Source: Bacteroidaceae bacterium (GTDB lineage: Bacteria; Bacteroidota; Bacteroidia; Bacteroidales; Bacteroidaceae). From it: DNA of 64,000 nucleotides. Shown here piece after piece: positions 15,052 to 23,892 of the stretch (within the stretch, counting starts at the first letter, position 1; each line of letters starts with the position of its first letter). The stretch lies in NCBI GenBank assembly GCA_017524545.1, contig JAFXVN010000066.1:1-64000 (forward strand). The letters run 5' to 3'. Made by a program: the position numbers and the translations under genes. Below the pieces are notes generated by a model, which worked only from the letters and a program-made list of their open reading frames with translations, did no database searches and had not been told where the DNA came from.

Positions 15052-16962
15052 ATGGTTTCGATAGACAATTTAAGTGTAGAGTTCAGTGCGCGGCCGCTCT
15101 TCAACGATATCAGTTACGTCATCAACGACCACGACCGCATTGCACTTGTGGGCAAAAACGGTGCCGGCAAGAGCACGATGCTGAAGATTATCGCGGGCAT
15201 TCAAGAACCTACGAGCGGAACAGTCAGTGTGCCTCGGGATGCCACGATTGCCTACCTTCCACAGGTGATGGTGCTTACCGACGAGTGTACCGTCCGTGAG
15301 GAGGCAGAGCGTGCCTTCGAGCACATCACGGAGATGAAGGATGAGTTGGAGCGTCTCAACAACCAGCTTGCAGAACGCACTGATTATGAAAGTGAAGCAT
15401 ACATGGAGCTTGTGGAACGCTTCACGCATCTCAACGAGCATTTCCAGATGATGGGCGGCACCCACTATCAGGCGGAGTTGGAGCGCACTCTGCAAGGGCT
15501 TGGCTTCCGCAGAGAGGACTTCGACCGTCCCACAAGTGAGTTCAGCGGCGGCTGGCGTATGCGTATCGAGCTGGCAAAGCTCCTGCTACAGCACCCCGAT
15601 GTCCTTCTCCTCGACGAGCCGACGAACCACCTCGACATCGACAGCATCCAATGGCTCGAGAACTTCCTCGCCACAAGCGCGAATGCCGTCGTGCTTGTCA
15701 GCCACGACCGCGCATTCATAAATAACGTAACGAACCGCACCATCGAGATTTCCTGCGGTAGAATATATGATTATAAGGTCAAGTACGACGAGTACGTCAC
15801 CCTCCATGCAGAGCGTCGCGAGCAGCAACTGCGTGCCTTGGAGAACCAGCAGAAGGAGATTGCCGATGCCCGGGCTTTCATAGACCGCTTCCGCTATCAA
15901 GCCACAAAAGCCATTCAGGTGCAGCAGAAGATAAGGCAACTCGAGAAGATTGTGCCGATTGAAGTCGATGAGGTGGATAACAGTGCCCTGCGTCTGAAGT
16001 TCACCTGCTCGATGCGTAGCGGCGACTTCCCCATCATCTGCGACGAAGTGGGCAAGAGCTATGGCGAGCATTGCGTCTTCAAGAACGTGAATCTGACCAT
16101 CAGGCGCGGCGAGAAGGTGGCTTTCGTCGGACGAAACGGCGAGGGCAAGACCACGCTCGTGAAGTGCATCATGGGCGAGATTCCCTTCGACGGCACACTC
16201 AAGGTGGGACATAACGTGCAAATCGGCTACTTCGCCCAGAACCAGGCACAGCTGCTCGAAGGGGAATATACTGTCTTCGACACGATAGACAGAGTGGCGA
16301 GAGGCGACATCCGCCTCAAGATACGCGACATCCTCGGTGCATTCATGTTCGGCGGCGAAGCAAGCGACAAGAAGGTGAAGTTCCTTTCCGGCGGCGAGCG
16401 CACGCGACTGGCAATGATAAAGCTGCTGTTGGAGCCTGTCAATTGCCTCATCCTCGACGAACCGACCAACCACCTCGACATGCGCTCGAAGGACGTGCTG
16501 AAGGCTGCCATCCGCGACTTCGACGGCACGGTCATCGTCGTGAGCCACGACCGCGAGTTCCTCGATGGCCTCGTCACGAAGGTCTTTGAGTTCGGCGGCG
16601 GAAAGGTTCGGGAGCATTTGGGGGGAATATACGATTACCTGACAGCCTCCCCCATCCCCTCCAAAGGAGGGGAGAAACATCCAACTGTCTCGCAATTTAC
16701 CCCTCCTTTGGAGGGGCCAGGGGAGGCTTCGGGGTCCGCTCTTTACGCCGAGCAGAAGGCCCTTGCCCGCGAACAGAAAAAGAAGGAGAAGGCTTTGCAA
16801 GAAGCAGAGGACAAGGTGACGCAGCTCGAAGCCGCCATCCGCATCCTCGAAGACCAGATGTCAACACCCGAAGGCAGTCAGGATGTCTCGCTTTACGAAA
16901 AGCACGGACGGCTGAAGGCACAACTCAAGAAAGCCGAAGAGGAATGGGAGGCACTGATATAA
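15052..16962 (+). CDS. ABC-F family ribosome-associated ATPase
   Basis: This 636-residue protein has two ABC domains and no membrane segment, the ABC-F architecture of translation factors such as EttA, Uup and YdiF. Domain 1 has GKNGAGKSTMLKI, FSGGWRMRIELAKLL and VLLLDEPTNHLD. The linker has the charged RRFxYQxxKA-like helix (DRFRYQATKAIQVQQK). Domain 2 has GRNGEGKTTLVKC, LSGGERTRLAMIKLL and LILDEPTNHLD. A C-terminal coiled coil (about residues 565-636) follows. Between domain 2 and the coiled coil, residues about 532-559 are encoded by a C-rich inverted repeat (16645-16727), giving SPIPSKGGEKHP...PPLEGPGEA in-frame. Which ABC-F subtype it is, and whether it protects ribosomes from antibiotics, is not shown by the sequence. 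Confidence 0.95.
   Translation: MVSIDNLSVEFSARPLFNDISYVINDHDRIALVGKNGAGKSTMLKIIAGIQEPTSGTVSVPRDATIAYLPQVMVLTDECTVREEAERAFEHITEMKDELERLNNQLAERTDYESEAYMELVERFTHLNEHFQMMGGTHYQAELERTLQGLGFRREDFDRPTSEFSGGWRMRIELAKLLLQHPDVLLLDEPTNHLDIDSIQWLENFLATSANAVVLVSHDRAFINNVTNRTIEISCGRIYDYKVKYDEYVTLHAERREQQLRALENQQKEIADARAFIDRFRYQATKAIQVQQKIRQLEKIVPIEVDEVDNSALRLKFTCSMRSGDFPIICDEVGKSYGEHCVFKNVNLTIRRGEKVAFVGRNGEGKTTLVKCIMGEIPFDGTLKVGHNVQIGYFAQNQAQLLEGEYTVFDTIDRVARGDIRLKIRDILGAFMFGGEASDKKVKFLSGGERTRLAMIKLLLEPVNCLILDEPTNHLDMRSKDVLKAAIRDFDGTVIVVSHDREFLDGLVTKVFEFGGGKVREHLGGIYDYLTASPIPSKGGEKHPTVSQFTPPLEGPGEASGSALYAEQKALAREQKKKEKALQEAEDKVTQLEAAIRILEDQMSTPEGSQDVSLYEKHGRLKAQLKKAEEEWEALI
16645..16727. repeat. C-rich palindromic repeat in-frame in the ABC-F gene
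   Basis: Arms 16645-16672 (gcctcccccatcccctccaa...) and 16700-16727 are inverted copies matching at 25 of 28 positions, with a 27-bp loop. The element is closely similar to the one in relA at 60065-60181. It adds a Pro/Gly/Lys-rich segment between domain 2 and the C-terminal coiled coil. Confidence 0.85.
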
Positions 16963-16964
16963 TA

Positions 16965-16992
16965 GCCCCCTCTAACTCCCCCAAAGGGGGAG
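16965..16992. repeat. Half-type C-rich palindrome after the ABC-F gene
   Basis: gccccctctaactcccccaa followed by agggggag forms a short self-complementary unit a few bases after the ABC-F stop. It resembles the unit found inside mfd at 19466. It could serve as a hairpin, but the following sequence lacks a T-run, so it is not a clear intrinsic terminator. Confidence 0.6.
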
Positions 16993-17048
16993 AAAATCGT
17001 CATATCGTAATAACGAAATCACGAAATATCGATAAATAATAAAAACAA

Positions 17049-19088
17049 ATGAAGAAACATTATTTAATGGCCTTTGCTTTGACGGCAATGGCTGCGGCTT
17101 GCACGAACGATAGCAAGCAACTGGCGTCTGGCATCGACCTCGCCAACCTCGATTCAACCTATCTGCCTGGCACGGACTTCTATATGTTCGCAACAGGCGG
17201 CTGGCAGAAAGCTCATCCCCTGACAGCTGAATACAGCCGTTTCGGTTCCTTCGACCAGCTTCAGGAGGACAACAACGAGCGCTTGCGCTCGCTCATCGAC
17301 AGCGTGGCTGCACAGCAGAACGAAAAGGGTTCAATCGAGCAGAAGATTGCCGACCTCTACAACTCGGCAATGGACAGCACGAACCTGAACGAGCACTATT
17401 GGGGCGCCCTGGAAGAGTTCCTGCTCTGCGACGGCTATCAGAACACCCGCGAAATCACGAACCAATGGCTCAACGAAGTCTGGCCGCGCATGCAGAGGCA
17501 AGGCGTGCCCGGCCTGTTCGCCATGTACATCTCTGCCGACGAGAAGGACTCGAAGAACAACCTCGTGACCATCGTTCAAGGTGGTCTGACGCTCGGACAG
17601 AAGGACTATTACGTTGACAAGGACGCAAGGTCGGAGGAGATTCGCAAGGCCTACCAGAAGTACATCGTTGACCTCAGCCAGCATTCAGGCTTTGGCGAGG
17701 AGGACGCAAAACGCATCAGCGAGGACGTTCTCCGCATCGAGACACGGATTGCAGAGGCAAGCAAGAGCCAAACAGAACTTCGCGACCCGGAGGCCAACTA
17801 CAATAAGATTTCCTACGCAGAGCTGAAAGAGCAGTTCCCCGGCATCGACTGGGACGGCTTCTTCAGCAACCTCGGCATGGAGGGCGTGAAGGAAGTCTGC
17901 CTCGGCCAGCCTCTTGCCATTCACGAGGTGGAGAAGGTAATGGCGGAAGAGACACCTGAAGCACAGCAGAACATTTATCTTTGGCACGCCCTCGACATGG
18001 TTGCCTCCTATATTGATGACGAAAGTCGCGCCCTCTGCTTCGGCTTCTACGGCAAGGTGATGAGCGGCAAGCAGGAGGACCGTCCGCGCTGGAAGCGTGC
18101 CGTCGCTGCCGTTGAAGGCGGCCTTGGCGAAGCCCTCGGCCAGCTCTATGTGGCAAAGTACTTCCCGCCAGAAGCAAAGGCACGCATGGAGAAGCTCATT
18201 GCCAACCTGCAGGTGGCTCTGGGCGAGCGCATCGACGTACAGGACTGGATGTCGGACGAGACAAAGAAGGTTGCACGCGAGAAGCTCGATGCCTTCTATG
18301 TCAAGGTGGGTTATCCCAACAAATGGAAGGACTACAGCGACCTGGAGATTGGCGACAGCTACCTCCGCAACATGCTCGCTGTAGGCGAATGGGAGATTAA
18401 GGACATGATTCGCACGAAGTTCAACAAGCCCGTTGACCGCGACGAATGGTACATGACTCCGCAGACAGTCAACGCCTACTACAACCCCACGACCAACGAA
18501 ATCTGCTTCCCCGCCGGCATCCTGCAGCCTCCCTTCTTCGACATGCAGGCCGACGATGCCTTCAACTATGGCGCAATCGGCGTGGTTATCGGACACGAGA
18601 TGACGCACGGCTTCGACGACCAGGGCAGCAAGTACGACAAGACTGGCAACCTCGTAACATGGTGGAGCGAAGAGGACACGAAGCGTTTTGAAGAACGTAT
18701 CGAGGTCATGCGAGCCTTCCACGACAGCATCGAGGTGATGCCCGGCCTTCATGCCAACGGTTCCCTAACGCTCGGCGAGAACATGGCCGACCACGGCGGC
18801 CTGATGGTAGCATTCCAAGCCTTCAAGAATGCCACGAAGGATGCGCCTTTGGCTGTCATCGACGGCTTCACGCCCGAACAGCGTTTCTTCCTTGCCTACG
18901 CCAACGTTTGGGGTCAGAACATCCGCGACGAAGAGATACAGAAGCGCGTCAAGAGCGACCCGCACCAGCTTGGCATGTGGCGTGTGAACGGACAGATGCC
19001 GCACATCGATGCTTGGTACGAAGCATTCGGCATCACCGAAGCCGACCCGATGTTCGTGCCTAAGGAGAAGCGCGTCACCATCTGGTAA
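17049..19088 (+). CDS. M13 family metalloendopeptidase (PepO/neprilysin-like) lipoprotein
   Basis: This 679-residue secreted zinc peptidase cleaves short peptides. The signal peptide ends in a lipobox (MAFALTAMAAAC, Cys 18), so it is probably lipid-anchored in the periplasm or outer membrane. The catalytic helix VIGHEMTHGFDDQGSKYD has the HExxH zinc site, and the third ligand lies in ENMADHGGL. The C-terminal ends KEKRVTIW, matching the CxxW-type end of M13 proteins (here VTIW). The length is standard. It lies between the ABC-F gene and mfd on the same strand. Confidence 0.95.
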   Translation: MKKHYLMAFALTAMAAACTNDSKQLASGIDLANLDSTYLPGTDFYMFATGGWQKAHPLTAEYSRFGSFDQLQEDNNERLRSLIDSVAAQQNEKGSIEQKIADLYNSAMDSTNLNEHYWGALEEFLLCDGYQNTREITNQWLNEVWPRMQRQGVPGLFAMYISADEKDSKNNLVTIVQGGLTLGQKDYYVDKDARSEEIRKAYQKYIVDLSQHSGFGEEDAKRISEDVLRIETRIAEASKSQTELRDPEANYNKISYAELKEQFPGIDWDGFFSNLGMEGVKEVCLGQPLAIHEVEKVMAEETPEAQQNIYLWHALDMVASYIDDESRALCFGFYGKVMSGKQEDRPRWKRAVAAVEGGLGEALGQLYVAKYFPPEAKARMEKLIANLQVALGERIDVQDWMSDETKKVAREKLDAFYVKVGYPNKWKDYSDLEIGDSYLRNMLAVGEWEIKDMIRTKFNKPVDRDEWYMTPQTVNAYYNPTTNEICFPAGILQPPFFDMQADDAFNYGAIGVVIGHEMTHGFDDQGSKYDKTGNLVTWWSEEDTKRFEERIEVMRAFHDSIEVMPGLHANGSLTLGENMADHGGLMVAFQAFKNATKDAPLAVIDGFTPEQRFFLAYANVWGQNIRDEEIQKRVKSDPHQLGMWRVNGQMPHIDAWYEAFGITEADPMFVPKEKRVTIW

Positions 19089-19111
19089 AAGACTCTGTCC
19101 CCTTCGTCTCT

Positions 19112-22100
19112 ATGGAGATACAGAAACTGCAGAGCATTTTTGCAAGGCATCCAGGCGTGAAAGCCTTGGCATCCGTGTTGCAAAAGGATGCTTACAAGAC
19201 GATACAGCTTTCCGGATTGCAGGGAAGTTGCGCTCCGCTTGTCTTTGCGTCACTTTCCCTGAAAGCGCCACAGGTTCTGAATGTTCCATACGTTTTTGTT
19301 CTCGATGACGAGGAGGAAGCCGGGTACTTCTACCACGACCTCACACGTCTGCTTGGCGAAGAAGATGTTCTCTTCTTCCCAAGCTCATACAAGCGTGCCA
19401 TCAAGTTCGGGCAGCGCAATGCGGGGCAGGAGATATTGAGGACGGAGGTGCTGAGCCGTTTAAGCACTCCCCCAAAGGGGGAGAAAGGAGGGGGCTTCTT
19501 TATTGTCACCCATCCCCAAGCACTCTCCGAACTGGTTGTGACCAAGCAGAAACTCAACGAACAGACGTTGAGCATCGGAGTAGGGGAGCGTGTGGATATC
19601 ATGTTTGTGCAGGAGACGTTGCTCAGCTTCGGCTTCCATCGCACCGATTATGTCTATGAGCCAGGGCAGTTCGCTGTTCGCGGCAGCATCATCGATGTCT
19701 ATTCCTTCTCGCATGAGCTGCCATACCGCATCGATTTCTTTGGCGACGAGGTGGACAGCATCCGCACATTCGAGGTGCACAGCCAGTTGAGCCGCGACCG
19801 TCAGCAAAGCATCACGTTGGTTGGACAGTTGGACAATTCGCAATTCGACAATCTGTCGCGTGAGTGCTTCCTGAAGTTCCTGCCGGAGAATGCTGTACTC
19901 GTCACGAAAAACCTTGTGTTCCTGTGCGATATGGTCGAGCAGACCTACAGCGAAGGCTTCAGCCATTCTGCCATAACAGAAGGATTAGAAGTCAGGGAAG
20001 AAAAATTGGAGGCAGCGGACATGCTTGTCAATCCCGATGAGTTCCGTAAGCAGATTCCCGACTTCCGCCGCATCGAGCTGAACAATCAATTGTCAGATTG
20101 TAAATCGTCCAATTGTCAAATTAAGTTCAGGACTCATCCCCAGCCCATCTTCCACAAAAACTTCGACCTCCTTATCGATGCCTTCCGAAAGCTGCAAGAC
20201 GATGGCACAGACCTCTATGTCCTTGCAGATAGCCAGAAACAGACCGACCGGTTGGAGAGCATCTTCTATGATAAGGAGACAGGCATTCAGTTCACGCCTG
20301 TTGACCATGCTCTGCATAGCGGCTTCATCGACGACGACCTGCACATTGCCGTCTTTACCGACCACCAGATATTCGACCGCTACCATCGATACAATCTGCG
20401 TAGCGACAAAGCTACAGGCGGTAAAGTGGCACTGACGCTCAAAGAGTTGCAGCAGTTTGAGGTGGGCGACTATGTGGTGCATATCGACTATGGTGTAGGG
20501 CGTTTCGGGGGCTTGGTGCGCATGAAAAACGGCGACCAGGTGCAGGAAGTCATCAAGATTGTCTATGCGGGCGAAGACACCGTCTATGTCTCCATCCATT
20601 CCCTTCACAAAGTGTCGAAGTACAAAGGTCGCGAAGGCGAGCCGCCACGCATCAGTCATCTTGGGACAGGTGCATGGGAGCGCATGAAGGAGCGCACGAA
20701 GAAGAAGATAAAAGACATTGCCCGCGACCTCATCCTGCTCTACAGCCGCCGTCGGGAGGAGAAGGGCTTTGCCTTCAGTCGCGACAGCTTCATGCAGCAC
20801 GAGCTGGAAGCAAGTTTCCTCTATGAAGACACCCCCGACCAGCTCAAAACGACACAGGATGTCAAAGCCGACATGGAGAGGCAGCGGCCGATGGATCGCC
20901 TCGTCTGCGGCGATGTGGGCTTTGGCAAAACGGAAGTAGCCATCCGGGCTGCTTTCAAGGCATGTGCCGACAACAAGCAGGTTGCTGTGCTCGTGCCGAC
21001 GACAGTGCTTGCCTACCAGCATTTCCGCACCTTCAATAGCCGCCTGAAGGACTTCCCTGTCAAAATAGAATACCTGACCAGAGCACGCACGACTGGACAA
21101 ACAAAGGAAGTGCTCGACGGGCTGAAGGATGGCTCTGTGAACATCGTCATCGGCACCCATAAGCTCATTGGCAAGACGGTTCGCTTCAAAGACCTTGGCC
21201 TGCTCATCATCGATGAGGAACAGAAGTTCGGCGTATCTACGAAGGAAAAGCTTCGGCAGCTGAAAACGAATGTCGATACCCTCACTCTGACCGCTACGCC
21301 CATCCCGCGCACCTTGCAGTTCTCGCTGATGGGAGCGCGTGACCTCAGCGTCATTCAGACACCTCCCCCGAACCGCTACCCGATACAGACACAGCTCTGC
21401 CCCTTCAGTGCCGATGTCATTGCCGAGGCCATCGGCTTTGAGATGAGCCGTAGCGGACAGGTCTTTTTCGTCAACAACCGCATCAGCCAACTGCAAGAGC
21501 TTGCCACACTTGTTGCCAAGCATGTGCCTGATGCCCGGGTTGCAGTGGCTCACGGGCAGATGCCGCCAGAGGAGCTGGAGAAGATAATGGTGGATTTCAC
21601 GAACTACGACTACGACGTTCTCATCTCCACCACCATCATCGAGAGTGGCCTTGACATCCCCAATGCCAATACCATCATCATCAACGGCGCACATAACTTC
21701 GGCCTGTCCGACCTTCACCAAATGCGCGGTCGGGTGGGGCGCTCCAACAAAAAGGCTTTCTGCTACCTGCTTGCGCCGCCACTCTCTGCGCTCAATATCG
21801 ATGCCCGCCGCAGACTATTGGCCATCGAGAACTTCAGCGACTTGGGCAGCGGCATACACATCGCTATGCAGGACCTTGACATCCGAGGTGCGGGCAATCT
21901 GCTTGGAGCAGAACAAAGCGGCTTCATCGCCGACCTCGGCTACGAAACCTATCAGAAGATACTCTCGCAGGCCATTACCGAACTGCGCAACGAGGAGTTC
22001 CCCGAACTCAATGCCGAGGAGGAAACGGTCGATGGCCAGTCGTCAAATAATAAATGGGTAGATGACTGTCAGCTTGACAGCAACCTACCCATGTATTTCA

Positions 22101-22510
22101 GCGAAGACTATGTACCGACAAGCGGTGAGAGGATGCTACTCTATCGGGAACTTGACGGCATGGAGAGGGACGAGGATGTGGAGCGGTTCCGCAGTCGGCT
22201 CATCGACCGTTTCGGACCTCTGCCGCAAGAAGCCGAAGACCTCTTGAAGGTTGTCACGCTCCGCAGGCTTGGCAAACATTTCGGCTGCGAGCGAATTGTC
22301 CTCAAGTCAGGTCATGTAAAACTCTTTTTCGGTCCCGACGATGACAATCCTTTCTACGAAGGCCGCATCTTCGGGCAGATTCTGGATTTCGTTACAGCCA
22401 ATGCCTACCGCTGCCACTTCAAGCTTGATGACAAAGGCAAAAAGAGCCTCCTCATCGACGAAGTCAACACCATCGGCGAAGCCGTGGAACTGTTGAAACA
22501 GATTATTTAA
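19112..22510 (+). CDS. mfd: Transcription-repair coupling factor
   Basis: Mfd is a 1132-residue DNA translocase that removes RNA polymerase stalled at lesions and recruits UvrA. The UvrB-like N-terminal region is followed by the RNAP-interacting CarD-like domain (VGDYVVHIDYGVGRFGGL), the helicase motifs GDVGFGKTEVAIRAAF (Walker A), DEEQKFGV (DEEQ motif II), TATPIPRTLQ, the TRG region RGAGNLLGAEQSGFI, and a C-terminal TRCF domain. Three repeat-derived inserts lie in the N-terminal third without breaking the frame: a C-rich one at 19466-19495 and AT-rich ones near 19821-19855 and 20081-20122. A further low-complexity patch is at SSNNKWVDDCQLDSN near 22035-22080. The stop overlaps the convergent nadC by 8 bp. 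Confidence 0.97.
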   Translation: MEIQKLQSIFARHPGVKALASVLQKDAYKTIQLSGLQGSCAPLVFASLSLKAPQVLNVPYVFVLDDEEEAGYFYHDLTRLLGEEDVLFFPSSYKRAIKFGQRNAGQEILRTEVLSRLSTPPKGEKGGGFFIVTHPQALSELVVTKQKLNEQTLSIGVGERVDIMFVQETLLSFGFHRTDYVYEPGQFAVRGSIIDVYSFSHELPYRIDFFGDEVDSIRTFEVHSQLSRDRQQSITLVGQLDNSQFDNLSRECFLKFLPENAVLVTKNLVFLCDMVEQTYSEGFSHSAITEGLEVREEKLEAADMLVNPDEFRKQIPDFRRIELNNQLSDCKSSNCQIKFRTHPQPIFHKNFDLLIDAFRKLQDDGTDLYVLADSQKQTDRLESIFYDKETGIQFTPVDHALHSGFIDDDLHIAVFTDHQIFDRYHRYNLRSDKATGGKVALTLKELQQFEVGDYVVHIDYGVGRFGGLVRMKNGDQVQEVIKIVYAGEDTVYVSIHSLHKVSKYKGREGEPPRISHLGTGAWERMKERTKKKIKDIARDLILLYSRRREEKGFAFSRDSFMQHELEASFLYEDTPDQLKTTQDVKADMERQRPMDRLVCGDVGFGKTEVAIRAAFKACADNKQVAVLVPTTVLAYQHFRTFNSRLKDFPVKIEYLTRARTTGQTKEVLDGLKDGSVNIVIGTHKLIGKTVRFKDLGLLIIDEEQKFGVSTKEKLRQLKTNVDTLTLTATPIPRTLQFSLMGARDLSVIQTPPPNRYPIQTQLCPFSADVIAEAIGFEMSRSGQVFFVNNRISQLQELATLVAKHVPDARVAVAHGQMPPEELEKIMVDFTNYDYDVLISTTIIESGLDIPNANTIIINGAHNFGLSDLHQMRGRVGRSNKKAFCYLLAPPLSALNIDARRRLLAIENFSDLGSGIHIAMQDLDIRGAGNLLGAEQSGFIADLGYETYQKILSQAITELRNEEFPELNAEEETVDGQSSNNKWVDDCQLDSNLPMYFSEDYVPTSGERMLLYRELDGMERDEDVERFRSRLIDRFGPLPQEAEDLLKVVTLRRLGKHFGCERIVLKSGHVKLFFGPDDDNPFYEGRIFGQILDFVTANAYRCHFKLDDKGKKSLLIDEVNTIGEAVELLKQII
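19466..19495. repeat. C-rich palindromic repeat in-frame in mfd
   Basis: actcccccaaagggggag followed by aaaggagggggc encodes STPPKGEKGGG in the UvrB-like N-terminal part of Mfd. It is the same unit, in the opposite orientation, as the intergenic copy at 16965-16992. Confidence 0.75.
19821..19855. repeat. AT-rich phrase repeat in mfd (first)
   Basis: Near-tandem phrases ttggacagttggacaattcg and caattcgacaat encode GQLDNSQFDNLS, in-frame in the N-terminal third of Mfd. Confidence 0.6.
20081..20122. repeat. AT-rich phrase repeat in mfd (second)
   Basis: aacaatcaattgtcagattg, taaatcgtcc and aattgtcaaatt form a phrase block encoding NNQLSDCKSSNCQIK just before the conserved-looking HPQPIFHKNFDLL. 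The phrases match those in nadE (SSNCQI occurs in both proteins). Confidence 0.75.
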
Positions 22511-23378
22511 TCACCAGCTTATCGCTTCCTGCGGCTTTGAAGCTCATGTCAAGCCCCTTGACGCTGTGTGTGAGAGCGCCGAAGGAGATGAAGTCCACGC
22601 CGGCTTTGGCATACGGAATCATCGTGTCGAAGGTGATGCCACCGCTCGATTCTGTCTCGCATCGTCCTGCAACAATCTCCACGGCCTTTTTTGTGTCCTC
22701 GGGAGTGAAGTTGTCGAACATGATACGGTCGCATCCCTCTGCCAAAGCTTCGTCCAACTCTTTCCAGTTCCTGACTTCGCATTCTATCTTCAGGTCTTTG
22801 CCTTTCTCCTTGCAATACTGCTTGGCACGGGAAATGGCATTATGAACACCACCGCAGAAGTCGATGTGGTTGTCTTTGAGGAGAATCATGTCGAAGAGTC
22901 CGATGCGATGGTTCATGCCGCCGCCAATCTTCACAGCTTCCTTCTCCAACATACGCATACCAGGCGTTGTCTTGCGGGTGTCGAGAACGCGCGTCTTGGT
23001 GCCAGCATCGATGAGTGCCTGCTGATACTTGTGCGTCATTGTGGCAATGCCACTCATGCGTTGCAGGATGTTGAGCATGAGGCGTTCTGTCTGAAGGAGG
23101 CTCTGCACCTTGCCCTTGACGCTCATCACAATGTCGCCGGGCTTGACGTGCGCCCCGTCCTCGATGTAAGTCTCGATTTCCATCTCGGGGTCGAAGCGGT
23201 GGAACACCTGCTTGGCTATCTCTACTCCGGCAAAGATACCTTCTTCCTTGATGAGAAGCTTGCTCTCGCCCATTTCTGATTCCGGGATGCAGCATAGCGT
23301 TGTGTGGTCACCGTCGCCGATGTCTTCGGCAAAGGACAGGTCGATAAGCCTGTCATTGAGTTCTTCTACTGTAAGCAT
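22503..23378 (-). CDS. nadC: Nicotinate-nucleotide pyrophosphorylase (carboxylating)
   Basis: NadC (quinolinate phosphoribosyltransferase) converts quinolinate and PRPP to nicotinate mononucleotide in NAD synthesis. The 291-residue sequence has EDIGDGDHTT, NILQRMSGIATMT, VLDTRKTTPGMR, KIGGGMNHRIGLFDMILLKDNH and SSGGITFDT, all typical. It starts 4 bp after the rlmH stop, and its stop overlaps the end of mfd by 8 bp on the other strand. With nadE at 8924-10912 it is the second NAD gene in the window. Confidence 0.97.
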   Translation of the reverse strand: MLTVEELNDRLIDLSFAEDIGDGDHTTLCCIPESEMGESKLLIKEEGIFAGVEIAKQVFHRFDPEMEIETYIEDGAHVKPGDIVMSVKGKVQSLLQTERLMLNILQRMSGIATMTHKYQQALIDAGTKTRVLDTRKTTPGMRMLEKEAVKIGGGMNHRIGLFDMILLKDNHIDFCGGVHNAISRAKQYCKEKGKDLKIECEVRNWKELDEALAEGCDRIMFDNFTPEDTKKAVEIVAGRCETESSGGITFDTMIPYAKAGVDFISFGALTHSVKGLDMSFKAAGSDKLVIK

Positions 23379-23382
23379 AATC

Positions 23383-23874
23383 TTATTTAATTTTGCGTGG
23401 GTCTTCGTGATGATATGGCTCGCCGTTCAGGATGGTCATGGCTCGGTATATTTGTTCTACGAAGAACATGCGAACCATCTGATGCGAGAGCGTCATTCGG
23501 CTCAGGCTGATTTCTTCGTTCCCTCTTTTGTGTACAGCCTCAGAGAATCCGTATGGTCCTCCGACGATGAAGACAAGCCGTTTCGGTCCTGCTGCCATCC
23601 TCTTCTGCATCCATGCAGCGAAGTCCATACTGCTACGTTCGCTGCCGTGTTCATCAAGAAGCACTACATAGTCGCCTGCTTGGAGGCTGCGCTGTATAAG
23701 CTCGCCTTCGCGTTCCTTTTGCTCGTTCTGACTGAGTCCCTTGGTGTTCTTGAGTTCCGGGATGACCTCAACGGCGAAGGGGATGTAGTGACCGATGCGC
23801 TCCACATACTCCTGTATGATAGCATCAAAGCGCTTGTCGGTGGTCTTGCCCACCACGATGAGAACACCTTTCAC
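23383..23874 (-). CDS. rlmH: 23S rRNA (pseudouridine1915-N3)-methyltransferase
   Basis: RlmH is a SPOUT methyltransferase that methylates pseudouridine 1915 in helix 69 of 23S rRNA. The sequence has the N-terminal strand KGVLIVVGKT, YVVLLDEHGSERSSMDFA, the knot segment FIVGGPYGFSEAVHKRGNE, LSRMTLSHQMVRMFFVEQIYRA and the C-terminal NGEPYHHE signature. At 163 residues it has the usual length. It lies in a minus-strand cluster pepD, lipoprotein, rlmH, nadC with gaps of 28, 18 and 4 bp. Confidence 0.97.
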   Translation of the reverse strand: MKGVLIVVGKTTDKRFDAIIQEYVERIGHYIPFAVEVIPELKNTKGLSQNEQKEREGELIQRSLQAGDYVVLLDEHGSERSSMDFAAWMQKRMAAGPKRLVFIVGGPYGFSEAVHKRGNEEISLSRMTLSHQMVRMFFVEQIYRAMTILNGEPYHHEDPRKIK

Positions 23875-23892
23875 GATTTAACACTCCTCTCT

